64,000 bases of DNA from Henriciella barbarensis (GCF_003576345.1 NZ_QWGB01000005.1:62001-126000); one strand, 5' to 3'; counted from the stretch's first letter, positions 19,690-29,061 are shown. The notes: generated from the sequence alone by a model not told the origin. Numbers and translations are program-made.

Positions 19690-20886
19690 CTAGAGCCCCA
19701 GGATCATCTTCGTGATGATGTTGCGCTGGATCTCGTTGGAGCCGCCATAGATCGACGTCTTGCGCATGTTGAAATAGCTCGGCGCTGCCTGATGGGCATA
19801 GTCCGGGCCGATCGGGAATTCGTTGGAGCCGTCTTCCGGAAAACCGCGGAAATATGGGTGACCATAGTGGCCGACAGCTTCAAGCGTGAGCTCGGTCAGG
19901 CGCTGCTGGATCTCGGTGCCCTTCACCTTGAGGATGGAGCTTTCCGGTCCGGGACCCTTGCCCTGTGCTTCACCGGCCAGTGTGCGCAGTTCGGTGAATT
20001 CCAGTGCCGTGAGGTCGATTTCAAGCTGCGAGACTTTACGCAGGAAGTCGTCATCATTGATCAGCGGCTTGCCTTCGAGCAGCTCTGTCGAAGCAATCTG
20101 GCGAAGCTTTTCGACACCGCGCTTGGAGCGGGCGACGCCAGCGATGCCAGAACGCTCGTGCGCCAGCAGGAACTTGGCGTAGGTCCAACCTTCGTTTTCC
20201 TTGCCGACAAGGTTCTCGACCGGCACGCGGACATCCGTGAGCCACGTCTCGTTGACCTCGACACCGCCATCAATCGTCTTGATCGGCTTCACTTCGATGC
20301 CCGGCGTATTCATGTCGGCCAGGATAAAGGAGATGCCTTCCTGCGGCTTGGCTGCGTTCGGGTCCGTACGGCAAAGGAAGAAACCCCAGTCAGCGTGCTG
20401 GGCCAGCGTGGTCCAGGTCTTCTGACCGTTGATCACATAGTGGTCGCCATCGCGAACTGCCGTCGTCTTGAGCGAGGCAAGGTCAGAGCCGGCGCCCGGC
20501 TCGGAATACCCCTGACACCACCAGACAGAACCATCACGGATACCCGGAAGGTGCTTGGCCTTCATTTCTTCGGACCCGAATGTGTAGATCACAGGGCCGA
20601 CCATGGAGACGCCGAAAGGCAGCGGCATGATCGTATCCATGCGGGCGTTCTCTTCCGACCAGATATATTTCTGCGTCGGGGTCCAGCCGGTACCGCCATA
20701 TTTTTCCGGCCATGCAGGGACAGACCAGCCCTTCTGGCCGAGGATCTGGTGCCAGGCCAGCATGTCTTCCTTGTTGAGATCCTCGCGCGCGCCAACGCCG
20801 CGGAGTTGCTCAGGATAATTGTTCTCGATAAATTCGCGGACTTCCTTGCGGAAGGCCACTTCTTCGGGCGTGAATTCCAGATTCAT
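19690..20886 (-). CDS. Acyl-CoA dehydrogenase family protein
   Basis: A 398-residue acyl-CoA dehydrogenase with family motifs CQGYSEPGAGSDLASLKT (FAD and substrate loop), INGQKTWTTLAQHADW, and a C-terminal KTSIYGGSNEIQRNIITK, which carries the family's FAD-binding and terminal helix. The IYGGSNEIQRNI signature is the usual one for short/medium-chain and steroid-type FadE enzymes. GAGGAGCGCGCAC precedes the ATG at 20886. It is the first gene of a three-gene unit with the exported protein and the second dehydrogenase. Substrate chain length or ring structure is not determinable. Confidence 0.94.
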   Translation of the reverse strand: MNLEFTPEEVAFRKEVREFIENNYPEQLRGVGAREDLNKEDMLAWHQILGQKGWSVPAWPEKYGGTGWTPTQKYIWSEENARMDTIMPLPFGVSMVGPVIYTFGSEEMKAKHLPGIRDGSVWWCQGYSEPGAGSDLASLKTTAVRDGDHYVINGQKTWTTLAQHADWGFFLCRTDPNAAKPQEGISFILADMNTPGIEVKPIKTIDGGVEVNETWLTDVRVPVENLVGKENEGWTYAKFLLAHERSGIAGVARSKRGVEKLRQIASTELLEGKPLINDDDFLRKVSQLEIDLTALEFTELRTLAGEAQGKGPGPESSILKVKGTEIQQRLTELTLEAVGHYGHPYFRGFPEDGSNEFPIGPDYAHQAAPSYFNMRKTSIYGGSNEIQRNIITKMILGL

Positions 20887-21001
20887 GTGCGCGCTCCTCT
20901 AGTGTTTTTTGCTCTTACGCAGGTCTTCTGCCTCCCGCCTTCGACGAAAGCAAGGTGACGCGAACGTCAACGTAAATCATGTCGCACCTAAAAGGCAGTA
21001 A

Positions 21002-22015
21002 TCAGTTGCCTGACTGGTCCGGTTTTCCCAGGAACGGCGCGCAAGCTGTCCGCAGGAGGCCAATTGCCGCAACCGATCCCATTCCGCCGCCCGTGTTGAA
21101 TTCCATGGGCAGAAGCGGGGTCATGTCCAGGCGGTCCAGGGCGGCCTGATGGGCCGGTCGGCGGGTGACATGGCCTGCCAGCACATGCTCGACGGCACTC
21201 GGGTTCATCGCATGGACGATACCGGCAGCAATTGTCGTTGCGAAGCCGTCGAGAACGACTGGCACAGACTGGATGCGCGCGGCCAGGATCGCTCCGACGC
21301 AGGCGGCCAGTTCGCGCCCGCCAAGACAACGAAGCGCCTCCAGCGGGTCATCCAGATGGCCACGGTGCCGGGCAAGGCCAGCGTTCACTGTCTTGATGCG
21401 AGCGGCGCTGATTTCCTTCGGCGTGGATGGGCCGGGTCTGACCCAGTATTCTGGCGTGCCGCCATACAGCCCGCACGCCACTGCAGCAGCTGCAGTACCG
21501 ATACCGGCCCCGACAACCCCGAGCGCCAGCAAATCCGGTTTACCTTCCAGTGCCTCGAAACCATAAGCGATCGTCGCTGCGCACTCGCGTTCACTCATGG
21601 CGGCGTCATCGGTAAAGTTCGCCGTAGGCTTTTCGATTGCCAGCTCAAAAATGCGTATGTTTGCCTCATTGGCGGCGGCGATGGCAGAAAGCGGCGACCG
21701 GCCCGCGCGCAGGTCCTCGACCCGCGTCTTGGTATTTTCGTCAGACGATAGCGAAACGGCGCCGTCGAGCGCTGTCACGCCATGAGAGCCTGCAAAGACG
21801 GCCAGAGTCGCGTTTTCGATCCGCGGCGGATACCGCCGCTGCCAACCGGCCAACCACTCGGCAGCGTTGCCCAGCTTGCCGAAATCGCCCTGCCGTCCCA
21901 TGCCGAGCAGCGCGTTGTGCACCTGTTCACTGCTGGACGCATCTGGTGCGATATCGCGCATAGCGAGCTCGCGCACGTCACTGAAAGGTGTAGAAGATTC
22001 AAGCGCTTTGCTCAC
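21002..22015 (-). CDS. cobT: CobT-like nicotinate-nucleotide:dimethylbenzimidazole phosphoribosyltransferase with altered active site
   Basis: A 337-residue protein of the CobT family, which makes alpha-ribazole phosphate for the lower ligand of cobalamin. It keeps the general scaffold: AGSHGVTALDG, PTANFTDDAAMSE, GVVGAGIGTAAAAVACGLYGG and GGRELAACVGAILAARIQSVPVVLDGF. The C-terminal catalytic motif, normally GEGTGA with Glu as general base, reads NTGGGMGSV, and AGDHGV/AGNHGV reads AGSHGV. The start is a GTG at 22015 with GAGAGGGAA upstream; the longer frame would overlap the divergent DUF1289 gene. No other cobalamin gene or obvious B12 riboswitch is nearby. It may be an enzyme with a shifted catalytic residue or a paralogue. 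Confidence 0.8.
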   Translation of the reverse strand: MSKALESSTPFSDVRELAMRDIAPDASSSEQVHNALLGMGRQGDFGKLGNAAEWLAGWQRRYPPRIENATLAVFAGSHGVTALDGAVSLSSDENTKTRVEDLRAGRSPLSAIAAANEANIRIFELAIEKPTANFTDDAAMSERECAATIAYGFEALEGKPDLLALGVVGAGIGTAAAAVACGLYGGTPEYWVRPGPSTPKEISAARIKTVNAGLARHRGHLDDPLEALRCLGGRELAACVGAILAARIQSVPVVLDGFATTIAAGIVHAMNPSAVEHVLAGHVTRRPAHQAALDRLDMTPLLPMEFNTGGGMGSVAAIGLLRTACAPFLGKPDQSGN

Positions 22016-22127
22016 ACGATTCCCTCTCACTGGATTTAACGGGAAACCGCATGATCCAGCCGTCGAAGTCAACGAAACTTTCGTGAATTTTTGACATAGT
22101 CCATTTGCTGCTGAAGAACAGGCCCTG

Positions 22128-22334
22128 ATGACCACACCCCGACCCACGCCAATCGTGTCCCCGTGCAAGAAAGTTTGCGCCGTAGACGGACAGACCGGGC
22201 TCTGCCTCGGTTGCGGACGGACTCTGCGTGAAATCGGAAGCTGGTCGAGCTTGCCCACTGAACAGCGCGATGAGATCATGCAGGAGCTCGACGAGCGGAT
22301 GGAGCGTCTTCAGTCGCTCGGAAAACTCGGCTGA
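22128..22334 (+). CDS. DUF1289 domain-containing protein
   Basis: A 68-residue protein with four Cys residues in PCKKVCAVDGQTGLCLGCGRT followed by LREIGSWSSLPTEQRDEIM. This matches the DUF1289 (YdhL-like) family, whose members probably bind a metal or Fe-S cluster through these cysteines. The role is not known. It starts 113 bp from the divergent cobT-like gene and is followed 18 bp later by the aspartic protease gene, which is probably in the same transcript. Confidence 0.9.
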   Translation: MTTPRPTPIVSPCKKVCAVDGQTGLCLGCGRTLREIGSWSSLPTEQRDEIMQELDERMERLQSLGKLG

Positions 22335-22352
22335 GGCGAGGACGCACATCAG

Positions 22353-22883
22353 ATGAACCATAAATTCCTAAGCCTGATGGTCAGCGCCGGTGCGATTGCG
22401 GCAGCGCTAGTGCTCATCCTGGTTCCGAAGATTGAAAATGCCGAGGCTGCTTCCGAAGCGCGGGCCGCAGAGACCGTGAACGTCGTCGAGACTGCAGATC
22501 CTGGCGAGATGCGCCGGACTGCCGTCATGCTCATCAAATCAGACGGTCACTACTGGGCCCGCACACTTGTCAATCGCAAGGCCAGCGTCGACTTCATGGT
22601 CGACACCGGCGCCAGCACAGTCGCGCTGACGCAGGACGATGCCCAGAAAATGGGGCTGCGGCCACGCGCTCTGACCTACGATATCGAAATCCGCACCGCT
22701 GGCGGCATCACTTATGGTGCTGACGTCGTCATCGACTCCATCAGGATTGGCGAAGTGGAAGTGCGTGATGTCCGCGGCGTTGTCATGAAAGATGTGCTGA
22801 CACAGTCATTGCTCGGCATGAGCTTCCTGCGCGAGCTTTATTCCTATGAGTTTCGCAGTGACCGGCTGATCATCCGGCAATAG
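22353..22883 (+). CDS. TIGR02281-type clan AA aspartic protease
   Basis: A 176-residue membrane-anchored retropepsin-like protease. An N-terminal hydrophobic helix (LMVSAGAIAAALVLILV) is followed by the soluble domain. The catalytic motif FMVDTGASTVALT (D-T-G) is clear, and a second conserved region LLGMSFLRELYSYEF matches the family. Such proteins work as homodimers at the membrane; their targets are unknown. It is in tandem with the DUF1289 gene and its end overlaps the convergent TauE gene by 14 bp. Confidence 0.9.
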   Translation: MNHKFLSLMVSAGAIAAALVLILVPKIENAEAASEARAAETVNVVETADPGEMRRTAVMLIKSDGHYWARTLVNRKASVDFMVDTGASTVALTQDDAQKMGLRPRALTYDIEIRTAGGITYGADVVIDSIRIGEVEVRDVRGVVMKDVLTQSLLGMSFLRELYSYEFRSDRLIIRQ

Positions 22884-23694
22884 TCTTCCAGATCATCCGC
22901 ACTGAAACGAGAACCAGTAGAAGCCCGAACAGCTTGCGCAATAGGCCTGCGTCCAGCTTGTGGGCGAGCGCGGCGCCAATCGGCGCCATGGTGACCGTGC
23001 AGACAGAGATCAGCGCAAAGGCCGGCAGGTTCACATGGCCGAGCGAAAATGGCGGAAGGCCCTCACGGCCGAGGCCGTTCAGGATCGCCACGATGGCGCC
23101 CGGTAGACCAATCGCGACACCAAAGCCCGCAGCCGTGCCAACTGCCTGATGGATCGGGCGACCGCAGATCGTCATCAGGCTGACCCCGAACGTGCCACCG
23201 CCAATACCCATGATTGCCGACAAAGTGCCAAGCCCGGTGCCAAGACCTGCACGCGGCGCGCCGCCGGGAAGGTCTTCAGCAAGCTTCCATGTCGGGCGGC
23301 CAAAATAGAGCTGCAGCGCAAGGATGAGCAGAAGCGAGCCGAAGGTCAGCGTCAGGGCATCTTTCGAGACAAACCCCGCAACCAGTTGCCCCAAACAGGC
23401 GCCGATCACGATCCATGGCGCCCACCCCTTGAGAACGGACCAGTCCACAGCGCCGTGCTGATTGTGAGACATGACAGAACGGATGGACGTCAGGATGATC
23501 GTCGCAAGCGATGTCGCAACGGCGACATGCATCGCGGTTTGCTCATAGCCGAGCGCGGTCAGCAGAAAATAGAGGACCGGCACAATGACCGCGCCGCCAC
23601 CAATGCCGAACAGGCCCGCCGCCAAACCCGCAAGGACACCGGCCGCAATCAGGGAAATAATAAGCACGCCATACTCGGCGAGAAATGCGTCCAT
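22870..23694 (-). CDS. TauE/SafE family sulfite exporter/permease
   Basis: A 274-residue integral membrane protein with about eight helices. The two glycine-rich family elements are seen: AGVLAGLAAGLFGIGGGAVIVPVLY near the N-terminus and LGTLSAIMGIGGGTFGVSLM in the middle. TauE/SafE proteins export sulfite, sulfonates or related anions. Its ATG overlaps the dusA stop by one base (TGATG), so the two are translationally coupled. This pairing is probably transcriptional convenience rather than shared function. Confidence 0.9.
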   Translation of the reverse strand: MDAFLAEYGVLIISLIAAGVLAGLAAGLFGIGGGAVIVPVLYFLLTALGYEQTAMHVAVATSLATIILTSIRSVMSHNQHGAVDWSVLKGWAPWIVIGACLGQLVAGFVSKDALTLTFGSLLLILALQLYFGRPTWKLAEDLPGGAPRAGLGTGLGTLSAIMGIGGGTFGVSLMTICGRPIHQAVGTAAGFGVAIGLPGAIVAILNGLGREGLPPFSLGHVNLPAFALISVCTVTMAPIGAALAHKLDAGLLRKLFGLLLVLVSVRMIWKTIAG

Positions 23695-24713
23695 CAGGCG
23701 TCGACCTCCATGCCCGCGACATGCGACAGGGCCTCGTCAAGAATGTCCAGACCGGCACCTTCTTTGACGGCCTTTTCCGAAAGAGTACGGCGCCATGCAC
23801 GCGCACCCGGCTGGCCAGCAAACAGTCCCAACATGTGCCGTGTCATCGATGAAAGCTTTATCCCCTCATCCAGCCGCGCTGCCATGTATGGTCTGTAGCG
23901 TTCAAGCGCTGTCAGTGCCCCCGCCATATCGAACGTGTCATCGCCTGTACCATCATGGATTAGCTGGTCAGCCGACAGTAGGCAGGAGGGCGTCTGATAG
24001 GCAGCACGCCCCAGCATGACACCGTCGAACGTCTGGAGATGGGCGGCGGCGTCCGCCATTGTCTTGATCCCGCCATTGAGGATCAGCGTCAGGTCCGGGC
24101 GCTCTGCCTTCAGATCTGCCACCAGGCCATAGTCGAGTGGCGGGATGTCCCGGTTCTCCTTGGGGCTAAGGCCCGATAGCCAGGCTTTCCGCGCATGGAC
24201 GGTGAACACCTCACAGCCTGCATCCGCGACCTGATCGACAAAACCGAAGAGCGTCTCGCGCGGCGGATCGTCATCGACGGCCACCCGGCATTTCACGGTC
24301 ACCGGAATGGAAACGGCATTGCGCATCGCCGCCACGCAGGCCGCCACTGTCGAAGGCTCCTGCATAAGGCAGGCACCGAACCGCCCGGACTGCACCCTGT
24401 CCGACGGACAGCCGCAATTGATGTTGACCTCGTCATATCCGAATTCTTCGGCGATCCGACTTGCCTCTGCCAGCTTGGCCGGGTCCGACCCGCCAAGCTG
24501 AAGCACCAGAGGATGTTCGGCAGCACTGAACCCTATCAGGCGCTCACGGTCGCCATGGATCACCGCATCGGCGGTCACCATCTCGGTCCAGAGCAGCGCA
24601 TCCTTCGAAAGCGCACGATGGAACATCCGGCAATGCCGGTCCGTCCAGTCCATCATCGGCGCGACCGAGAACCGGTAGGTGGTGGGTGTCGGGTATGTGC
24701 TGGTTCCTGGCAT
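23694..24713 (-). CDS. dusA: tRNA dihydrouridine(20/20a) synthase
   Basis: DusA, an FMN- and NADPH-dependent enzyme that reduces uridine 20/20a in the tRNA D-loop. Seen are FSVAPMMDWTDRHCRMFHR at the N-terminus, the LQLGGSDPAKLAEA strand, NINCGCPSDRVQSGRFGACLM containing the catalytic Cys region, FTVHARKAWLSGLSPKENR, and LNGGIKTMADA. The C-terminal helical tRNA-binding domain contains MTRHMLGLFAGQPGARAWRR. At 339 residues the length is typical of DusA rather than DusB/C. It is followed directly by the TauE gene. Confidence 0.96.
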   Translation of the reverse strand: MPGTSTYPTPTTYRFSVAPMMDWTDRHCRMFHRALSKDALLWTEMVTADAVIHGDRERLIGFSAAEHPLVLQLGGSDPAKLAEASRIAEEFGYDEVNINCGCPSDRVQSGRFGACLMQEPSTVAACVAAMRNAVSIPVTVKCRVAVDDDPPRETLFGFVDQVADAGCEVFTVHARKAWLSGLSPKENRDIPPLDYGLVADLKAERPDLTLILNGGIKTMADAAAHLQTFDGVMLGRAAYQTPSCLLSADQLIHDGTGDDTFDMAGALTALERYRPYMAARLDEGIKLSSMTRHMLGLFAGQPGARAWRRTLSEKAVKEGAGLDILDEALSHVAGMEVDA

Positions 24714-24811
24714 TCAGATCTGGTCCGGCTCGATTGCGAACGCTCCTATAACGCCTTTGCCTGTTAACGATCCACCCCGTCCTTGCTGCAGCGCAGACAA
24801 GGTGGCCGCGT

Positions 24812-25498
24812 CTACCCCGAGGGCGCAAACGCTTCTTCGCCTACGAGCGGCACAAATTGAACCCTACCCAAGTCTTCTTCCGAGAAGTCGTCTTCACCGC
24901 TTCTTGTAATCTGCAGCAGCCTCTGCTCGTCATGTCTGCCTGCAACGGGGACGATTAGCCGGCCACCTTGTGCAAGCTGGCTTAAGAGGGGCTGGGCAAT
25001 GCGTGGCGCAACCGCTGATACGATTATCGCGTCAAATGGAGCTTTCTCGACCCAGCCTGCAGACCCATCGCCGCTGCGGATCTCGATATTCTCACAGTTG
25101 AGTTCAGCGAGACGACGCGGAAGCTCGCGCGCCAAGGCCTCGTTTCGTTCTATGGCGAACACCTTGGCTGCCAGGCGCGACATGATCGCCACGCAGTAGC
25201 CAGACCCTGCCCCGATTTCGAGGACGCGTGATGTCGCCGTCAGTCCCGCTGCCCTGATCATCAGGGCGGCCATATAGGGCTGCGAAATCGTCTGGGCTTC
25301 CCCGATCGGCAGCGGGGCATCGTCATAGGAAAATTCTCTCAGATTTTCCGGCACAAAAAGCTCGCGCGGCACCTCTTTCATTGCGCGCAGCAACGCCTTG
25401 TCACGTATCCCGCGCGCCTTGATCTGGCGTCGCACCATTCTCTGTCTCTCAGAGGCGAAGAGTCTCTCAATTTGCGCCTTCGTTCTTGAACGTTTCAT
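24812..25498 (-). CDS. Protein-L-isoaspartate O-methyltransferase family protein
   Basis: A SAM-dependent methyltransferase that repairs isoaspartyl residues in damaged proteins, 228 residues long. Characteristic elements are MVRRQIKARGIRDKALL, VPRELFVPEN, the substrate loop GEAQTISQPYMAALM, and the SAM site VLEIGAGSGYCVAIMSR. The Ser of the GxQTIS motif and the post-motif DAIIVSAVAP are present. The start at 25498 is kept because homologues have about 15-20 residues before the RMV.RQI region, but an internal ATG at 25438 with purine-rich upstream sequence is an alternative. Nothing nearby suggests a special role. Confidence 0.9.
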   Translation of the reverse strand: MKRSRTKAQIERLFASERQRMVRRQIKARGIRDKALLRAMKEVPRELFVPENLREFSYDDAPLPIGEAQTISQPYMAALMIRAAGLTATSRVLEIGAGSGYCVAIMSRLAAKVFAIERNEALARELPRRLAELNCENIEIRSGDGSAGWVEKAPFDAIIVSAVAPRIAQPLLSQLAQGGRLIVPVAGRHDEQRLLQITRSGEDDFSEEDLGRVQFVPLVGEEAFAPSG

Positions 25499-25602
25499 GT
25501 CAGGGAAACGGGCGCGTATGAGACAACGTTCCTCTGCCCTGCCTCTCAGGCAGGCGGCAGAGGGCGCTAGACCTCTCTTTCATGAATCAAGGCGGCAGGC
25601 GC

Positions 25603-26781
25603 CTATTTTACGCCAGTGCGGACCAGCTCAGCCTTTTTGATCTTTTTCGCCAGCGACCATTTGTGCACTTCGGTCGGGCCATCATAAATGCGGAAAGCCC
25701 GAACTTCGCGGAATAGCTGTTCCACGATTGTATCGCGGCTGACACCCATGCCGCCCATCACCTGGACGCAGCGGTCTGCAACCCGGAACAGCGCTTCCGA
25801 CACAGCGACCTTGGCCATGGAGCTTTCGACATTGCCATTCTCGCCGCGGTCCAGCGCGTCCGCGCACCAGTCTATCATCAGCGAGGATTGCTGCAGGTCG
25901 ATCTGGTTTTCGGCCAGCATGAAACCGACGCCCTCATGGTCCACGAGCAGCTTGCCAAAGGCCTGACGCCTGCAGGCATATTCGGTCGCAATCTCCTGCG
26001 CCCTTGTCGCCACGCCGTGCCACCGCATGCAGTGCGACAGGCGCGCGGGCGCCAGCCGGATCTGCGCATAGCGGAACCCCTCGCCGGGATTACCCAGCAT
26101 GTCAGAGGCTGGCACGCGGAGATTGTCGATCACGACCTCGGAATGCCCGCCCGGCATAGAGTTATCGATTGTGTCCAGCACCCGCTCGATCCGGATCGCC
26201 GGGTCCGGCAGGTCGACGAGGAACATGCACGCGCCCTCCTCAGACTTGCCCATGATGATCCCGACCTTTGCGCCCTCAGCGCCTGTAATGAACGTCTTGC
26301 GGCCGTTGATGACCCAGTGATTGCCATCCTGCACGCAGGTCGTCTGCATCATGGACGGGTCAGACCCTGCCCCGCCGTCGGCGGCTGGCTCGGTCATGAA
26401 AAAGGCAGAGCGCGCCTCGCCGGAAACCAACGGCTGCAGGAAGCGCTCATGCTGCTCTGGCGTCGCGACCTTGCCGAGTAGAAACATGTTCCCTTCATCC
26501 GGCGCTCCCGTATTGCAGGCCACAGGCCCCAGCGGCGAGAGGCCCGTCTTCTGAAGCACATATGCCGTCCCGCGCTGTGAGAGGTGGCCGCCATCTTCCA
26601 GGATGTGCGGCGTCATCACGCCCGCATTGCGCGCTTTCGCTCTCATCTCGACGACCAGTTCTTCCGATGGGCCATGTTCGCCAAGGCGCGGATCGCGCTC
26701 ATACGGCGCCACGACATCGCGCACAAAGGCTTCCACGCGTGCGCCAATTTCCTCGGCAAGTTTCTGGTCGGAATAGGTCAT
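25603..26781 (-). CDS. Acyl-CoA dehydrogenase family protein
   Basis: A 392-residue member of the acyl-CoA dehydrogenase superfamily, related to long-chain and aminoglycoside-phosphotransferase-linked (ACAD10/11-like) enzymes. It shows FFMTEPAADGGAGSDPSMMQTT for the FAD loop, VINGRKTFITGAEGAKV, and a C-terminal QVMGGMGVSRDTIVEQLFREVRAFRIYDGPTEVHKWSLAKKI. The RIYDGPTEVHKW ending is typical of that subgroup. AAGGAGACAACCCCC precedes the ATG. It is monocistronic on the minus strand and divergent from the ROK kinase gene. Confidence 0.93.
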   Translation of the reverse strand: MTYSDQKLAEEIGARVEAFVRDVVAPYERDPRLGEHGPSEELVVEMRAKARNAGVMTPHILEDGGHLSQRGTAYVLQKTGLSPLGPVACNTGAPDEGNMFLLGKVATPEQHERFLQPLVSGEARSAFFMTEPAADGGAGSDPSMMQTTCVQDGNHWVINGRKTFITGAEGAKVGIIMGKSEEGACMFLVDLPDPAIRIERVLDTIDNSMPGGHSEVVIDNLRVPASDMLGNPGEGFRYAQIRLAPARLSHCMRWHGVATRAQEIATEYACRRQAFGKLLVDHEGVGFMLAENQIDLQQSSLMIDWCADALDRGENGNVESSMAKVAVSEALFRVADRCVQVMGGMGVSRDTIVEQLFREVRAFRIYDGPTEVHKWSLAKKIKKAELVRTGVK

Positions 26782-26876
26782 GGGGGTTGTCTCCTTGAAG
26801 CGGGGAAAGACCTATCCATTGAAGCGCGGGCTGCATAGTCTGGCAGGTCTGATAGAGTTGAGGGTCACAAGGCAGG

Positions 26877-27761
26877 ATGTCGGACAATTTTCTACACGGC
26901 GGCATCGATGCGGGCGGGACGACATTCAAGTGCGGCCTCGCCGATGCGTCCGGCACGCTTGTCGATACTCAGCGTATATTGGTGACCACCCCGGAAGAGA
27001 CGCTTGCGGCCGCTGCAAACTGGTTCGCCCCTCATGCGCACGCGGGCACCCTCAAGACGTTCGGTATTGCCAGTTTTGGCCCAATAGATGTGGACCCTAC
27101 GTCGCCCGCCTATGGCACAATTACCGGATCTGCGAAGCCCGGCTGGGCCGACATTCCGTTACGGGCCCGCTTCGCCGATGCGCTCGGCCTGCCCGTCACC
27201 GTCGATACTGATGTGAACGGCGCACTCCTCGCAGAGATGAAACAAGGCGCCGCGAAGGGCTGCGCCTCAGCTGCCTATGTCACGGTCGGGACAGGTATCG
27301 GGGCCGGGCTCTTTGCCAACGGCGGCTTTCTAGGTCGCCCAGCGCACCCGGAATTCGGTCACATCGCCCTACGCCGCCACCCTGCCGACCATGAATTTGA
27401 AAGCGTCTGCCGTTTCCACCCCGACTGCCTCGAAGGTCTCGCATCGGTGCGCGCCATTCGCGCCCGGGCCGGTGCGCCGGAAGACCTCTCCCCCGACCAT
27501 CCTGTCTGGGACATGGCAACCGACTATCTTGCGCAGGCTGCGCGCAGCTTGACGCTTACCTTTCGACCAGAGCGCATCGTGATCGGCGGCGGATTATTGC
27601 TTGCCCCTCATCTCATCGCCCGCATCCGCATGTCCTATGACGAGCAGATGAGAGGCTATCTTGAACACGCCCCCTCCGCTGACCTGATCACCACACCGGG
27701 TCTTGGCGATGATGCCGGCTTGATCGGCGCCATCCTTCTTGGCGTGCAGGGGGCGCAGTAA
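26877..27761 (+). CDS. ROK family sugar kinase (fructokinase type)
   Basis: A 294-residue ATP-dependent sugar kinase of the ROK family. The N-terminal phosphate loop is GGIDAGGTTFKCGLAD. The catalytic Asp lies in VDTDVNGALLAE. The adenosine/phosphate motif is TVGTGIGAGLFANGG. The zinc-binding ROK element is EFGHIALRRHPADHEFESVCRFHPDCLEGLAS, shown here only as a pattern of His, Cys, His and Cys. The FHPDCLEG form is typical of fructokinases of the YdhR/ScrK branch. It may phosphorylate fructose or mannose. No sugar transporter is adjacent. Confidence 0.9.
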   Translation: MSDNFLHGGIDAGGTTFKCGLADASGTLVDTQRILVTTPEETLAAAANWFAPHAHAGTLKTFGIASFGPIDVDPTSPAYGTITGSAKPGWADIPLRARFADALGLPVTVDTDVNGALLAEMKQGAAKGCASAAYVTVGTGIGAGLFANGGFLGRPAHPEFGHIALRRHPADHEFESVCRFHPDCLEGLASVRAIRARAGAPEDLSPDHPVWDMATDYLAQAARSLTLTFRPERIVIGGGLLLAPHLIARIRMSYDEQMRGYLEHAPSADLITTPGLGDDAGLIGAILLGVQGAQ

Positions 27762-27844
27762 CCGGACGCTGGGTCAGCCTGTGCGGCGACAAGCTCTCGG
27801 TCTAGAACGCTTGCACCTGAGAAGACCTGGAGAAAGCACGCATC

Positions 27845-29020
27845 ATGGATATAAAGGGATTTCCACTTGAAGGGCTGAAAGTCCTTGATCTTTCACGTGT
27901 TCTTGCAGGCCCTTTTGCGACGCGGATGCTGTCTGACCTCGGCGCAGATGTCCTCAAGGTCGAACCGCCCGAAGGCGATGTGACACGCCATTTCGGCAAG
28001 TCGGATGAAGGCGTCGCCGGCTTCTACCTTCAGCAGAATATCGGCAAGCGGAATATCTGTATCGACCTAAAGGCCGAAGGCGCGCGTGAGCTTGTGCTGG
28101 AGCTTTGCAAGGAAGCCGACATGCTGGTGGAGAATTTCCGCCCCGGCGTGATGAAGCGCTTCGGTCTCGACTGGGAGAGCGTGCACGCGGTCAACCCGAA
28201 GCTGGTCATGCTGTCCATCTCTGGCTTCGGCCAGACGGGGCCAGAGGCAAAGCGCGCCGCCTATGCGCCGGTCGTGCATGCCGAGGCGGGGCTCATCGCC
28301 CGGCAGGCAGAGATCAGCGGCGGGCACCCAACTGACCTCCAATACTCTCTCGCCGACAGCTACAGCTCACTGCACGGTCTCGTTGGCCTGCTCGCCGCCC
28401 TGCGCGTCGCGGAAAAGACGGGTGAAGGCCAGCATGTTGATATTGCAATGATCAACGTCATTCATGCGACCGATGACTATGCGCATTGGGCGCTGGACGG
28501 CGTCTGGCCGAAGCCGAAGGAAAACCAGGTCTGGGACGCGCCGGAAGGCAAGCGCATCCTGATTGCCTCTGACATGAAATGGATCTGGATCGTGCTGTCC
28601 AAAAAGGCGGGGCTCGTCGATCCGACCCCGAAAGGCGCAAGCCTTGAGGAGAAAGTCGCTGCGCGCCACAAGGCCGTCACCGACCACATCCTCTCCTATC
28701 CAAGCTTTGAGGCGCTCACCAAGGCGCTGGACGGGATGAACCTCGCCTGGGGACTGGTGCGGAAATTTGGCGAGGAATCCTTCTCGCAGACCAGTGTCGG
28801 GCCGAATGGCGTTCTGGTCGATGTCGAAGACGACAAGGGCAATGCACGCCGCACGGTCCAGTCGCCCTATAAATTCTCTCAGTCAAAGAGCGGCATCTCC
28901 GCAGGCATGCGCCCACCACGCCGGGGCGAACACAATGTCGATGCCTTGAAAGACTGGATCGGCGCAGATGAGGCCCGCGTCTCTGAGCTAACGGAAAAAG
29001 GCATCCTGCTCAGCGAATAG
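27845..29020 (+). CDS. CaiB/BaiF family CoA transferase (type III)
   Basis: A 391-residue type III CoA transferase, which moves CoA between carboxylic acids and forms interlocked dimers. The N-terminal region LEGLKVLDLSRVLAGPFATRMLSDLGADVLKVEPP and then the LVENFRPGVMKRFGLDW motif are diagnostic. The expected catalytic Asp is located in the SLADSYSSLHGLVGLLAALRVAEKTGEGQHVDIAM region. It would activate an acid for beta-oxidation or racemise/transfer CoA in the acyl-CoA catabolism seen in the surrounding genes. It follows the ROK gene by 83 bp. The acid substrate is unknown. Confidence 0.93.
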   Translation: MDIKGFPLEGLKVLDLSRVLAGPFATRMLSDLGADVLKVEPPEGDVTRHFGKSDEGVAGFYLQQNIGKRNICIDLKAEGARELVLELCKEADMLVENFRPGVMKRFGLDWESVHAVNPKLVMLSISGFGQTGPEAKRAAYAPVVHAEAGLIARQAEISGGHPTDLQYSLADSYSSLHGLVGLLAALRVAEKTGEGQHVDIAMINVIHATDDYAHWALDGVWPKPKENQVWDAPEGKRILIASDMKWIWIVLSKKAGLVDPTPKGASLEEKVAARHKAVTDHILSYPSFEALTKALDGMNLAWGLVRKFGEESFSQTSVGPNGVLVDVEDDKGNARRTVQSPYKFSQSKSGISAGMRPPRRGEHNVDALKDWIGADEARVSELTEKGILLSE

Positions 29021-29061
29021 CAACGAGATGAAACTTTTTGGTCAATACCGCCGACGGTATC

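Noticed and set aside
22016-22127. Cobalamin riboswitch upstream of the CobT-like gene
   Set aside because: The gap is only 112 bp and shared with a divergent gene. I see no B12-box-like sequence or paired elements of the needed length.
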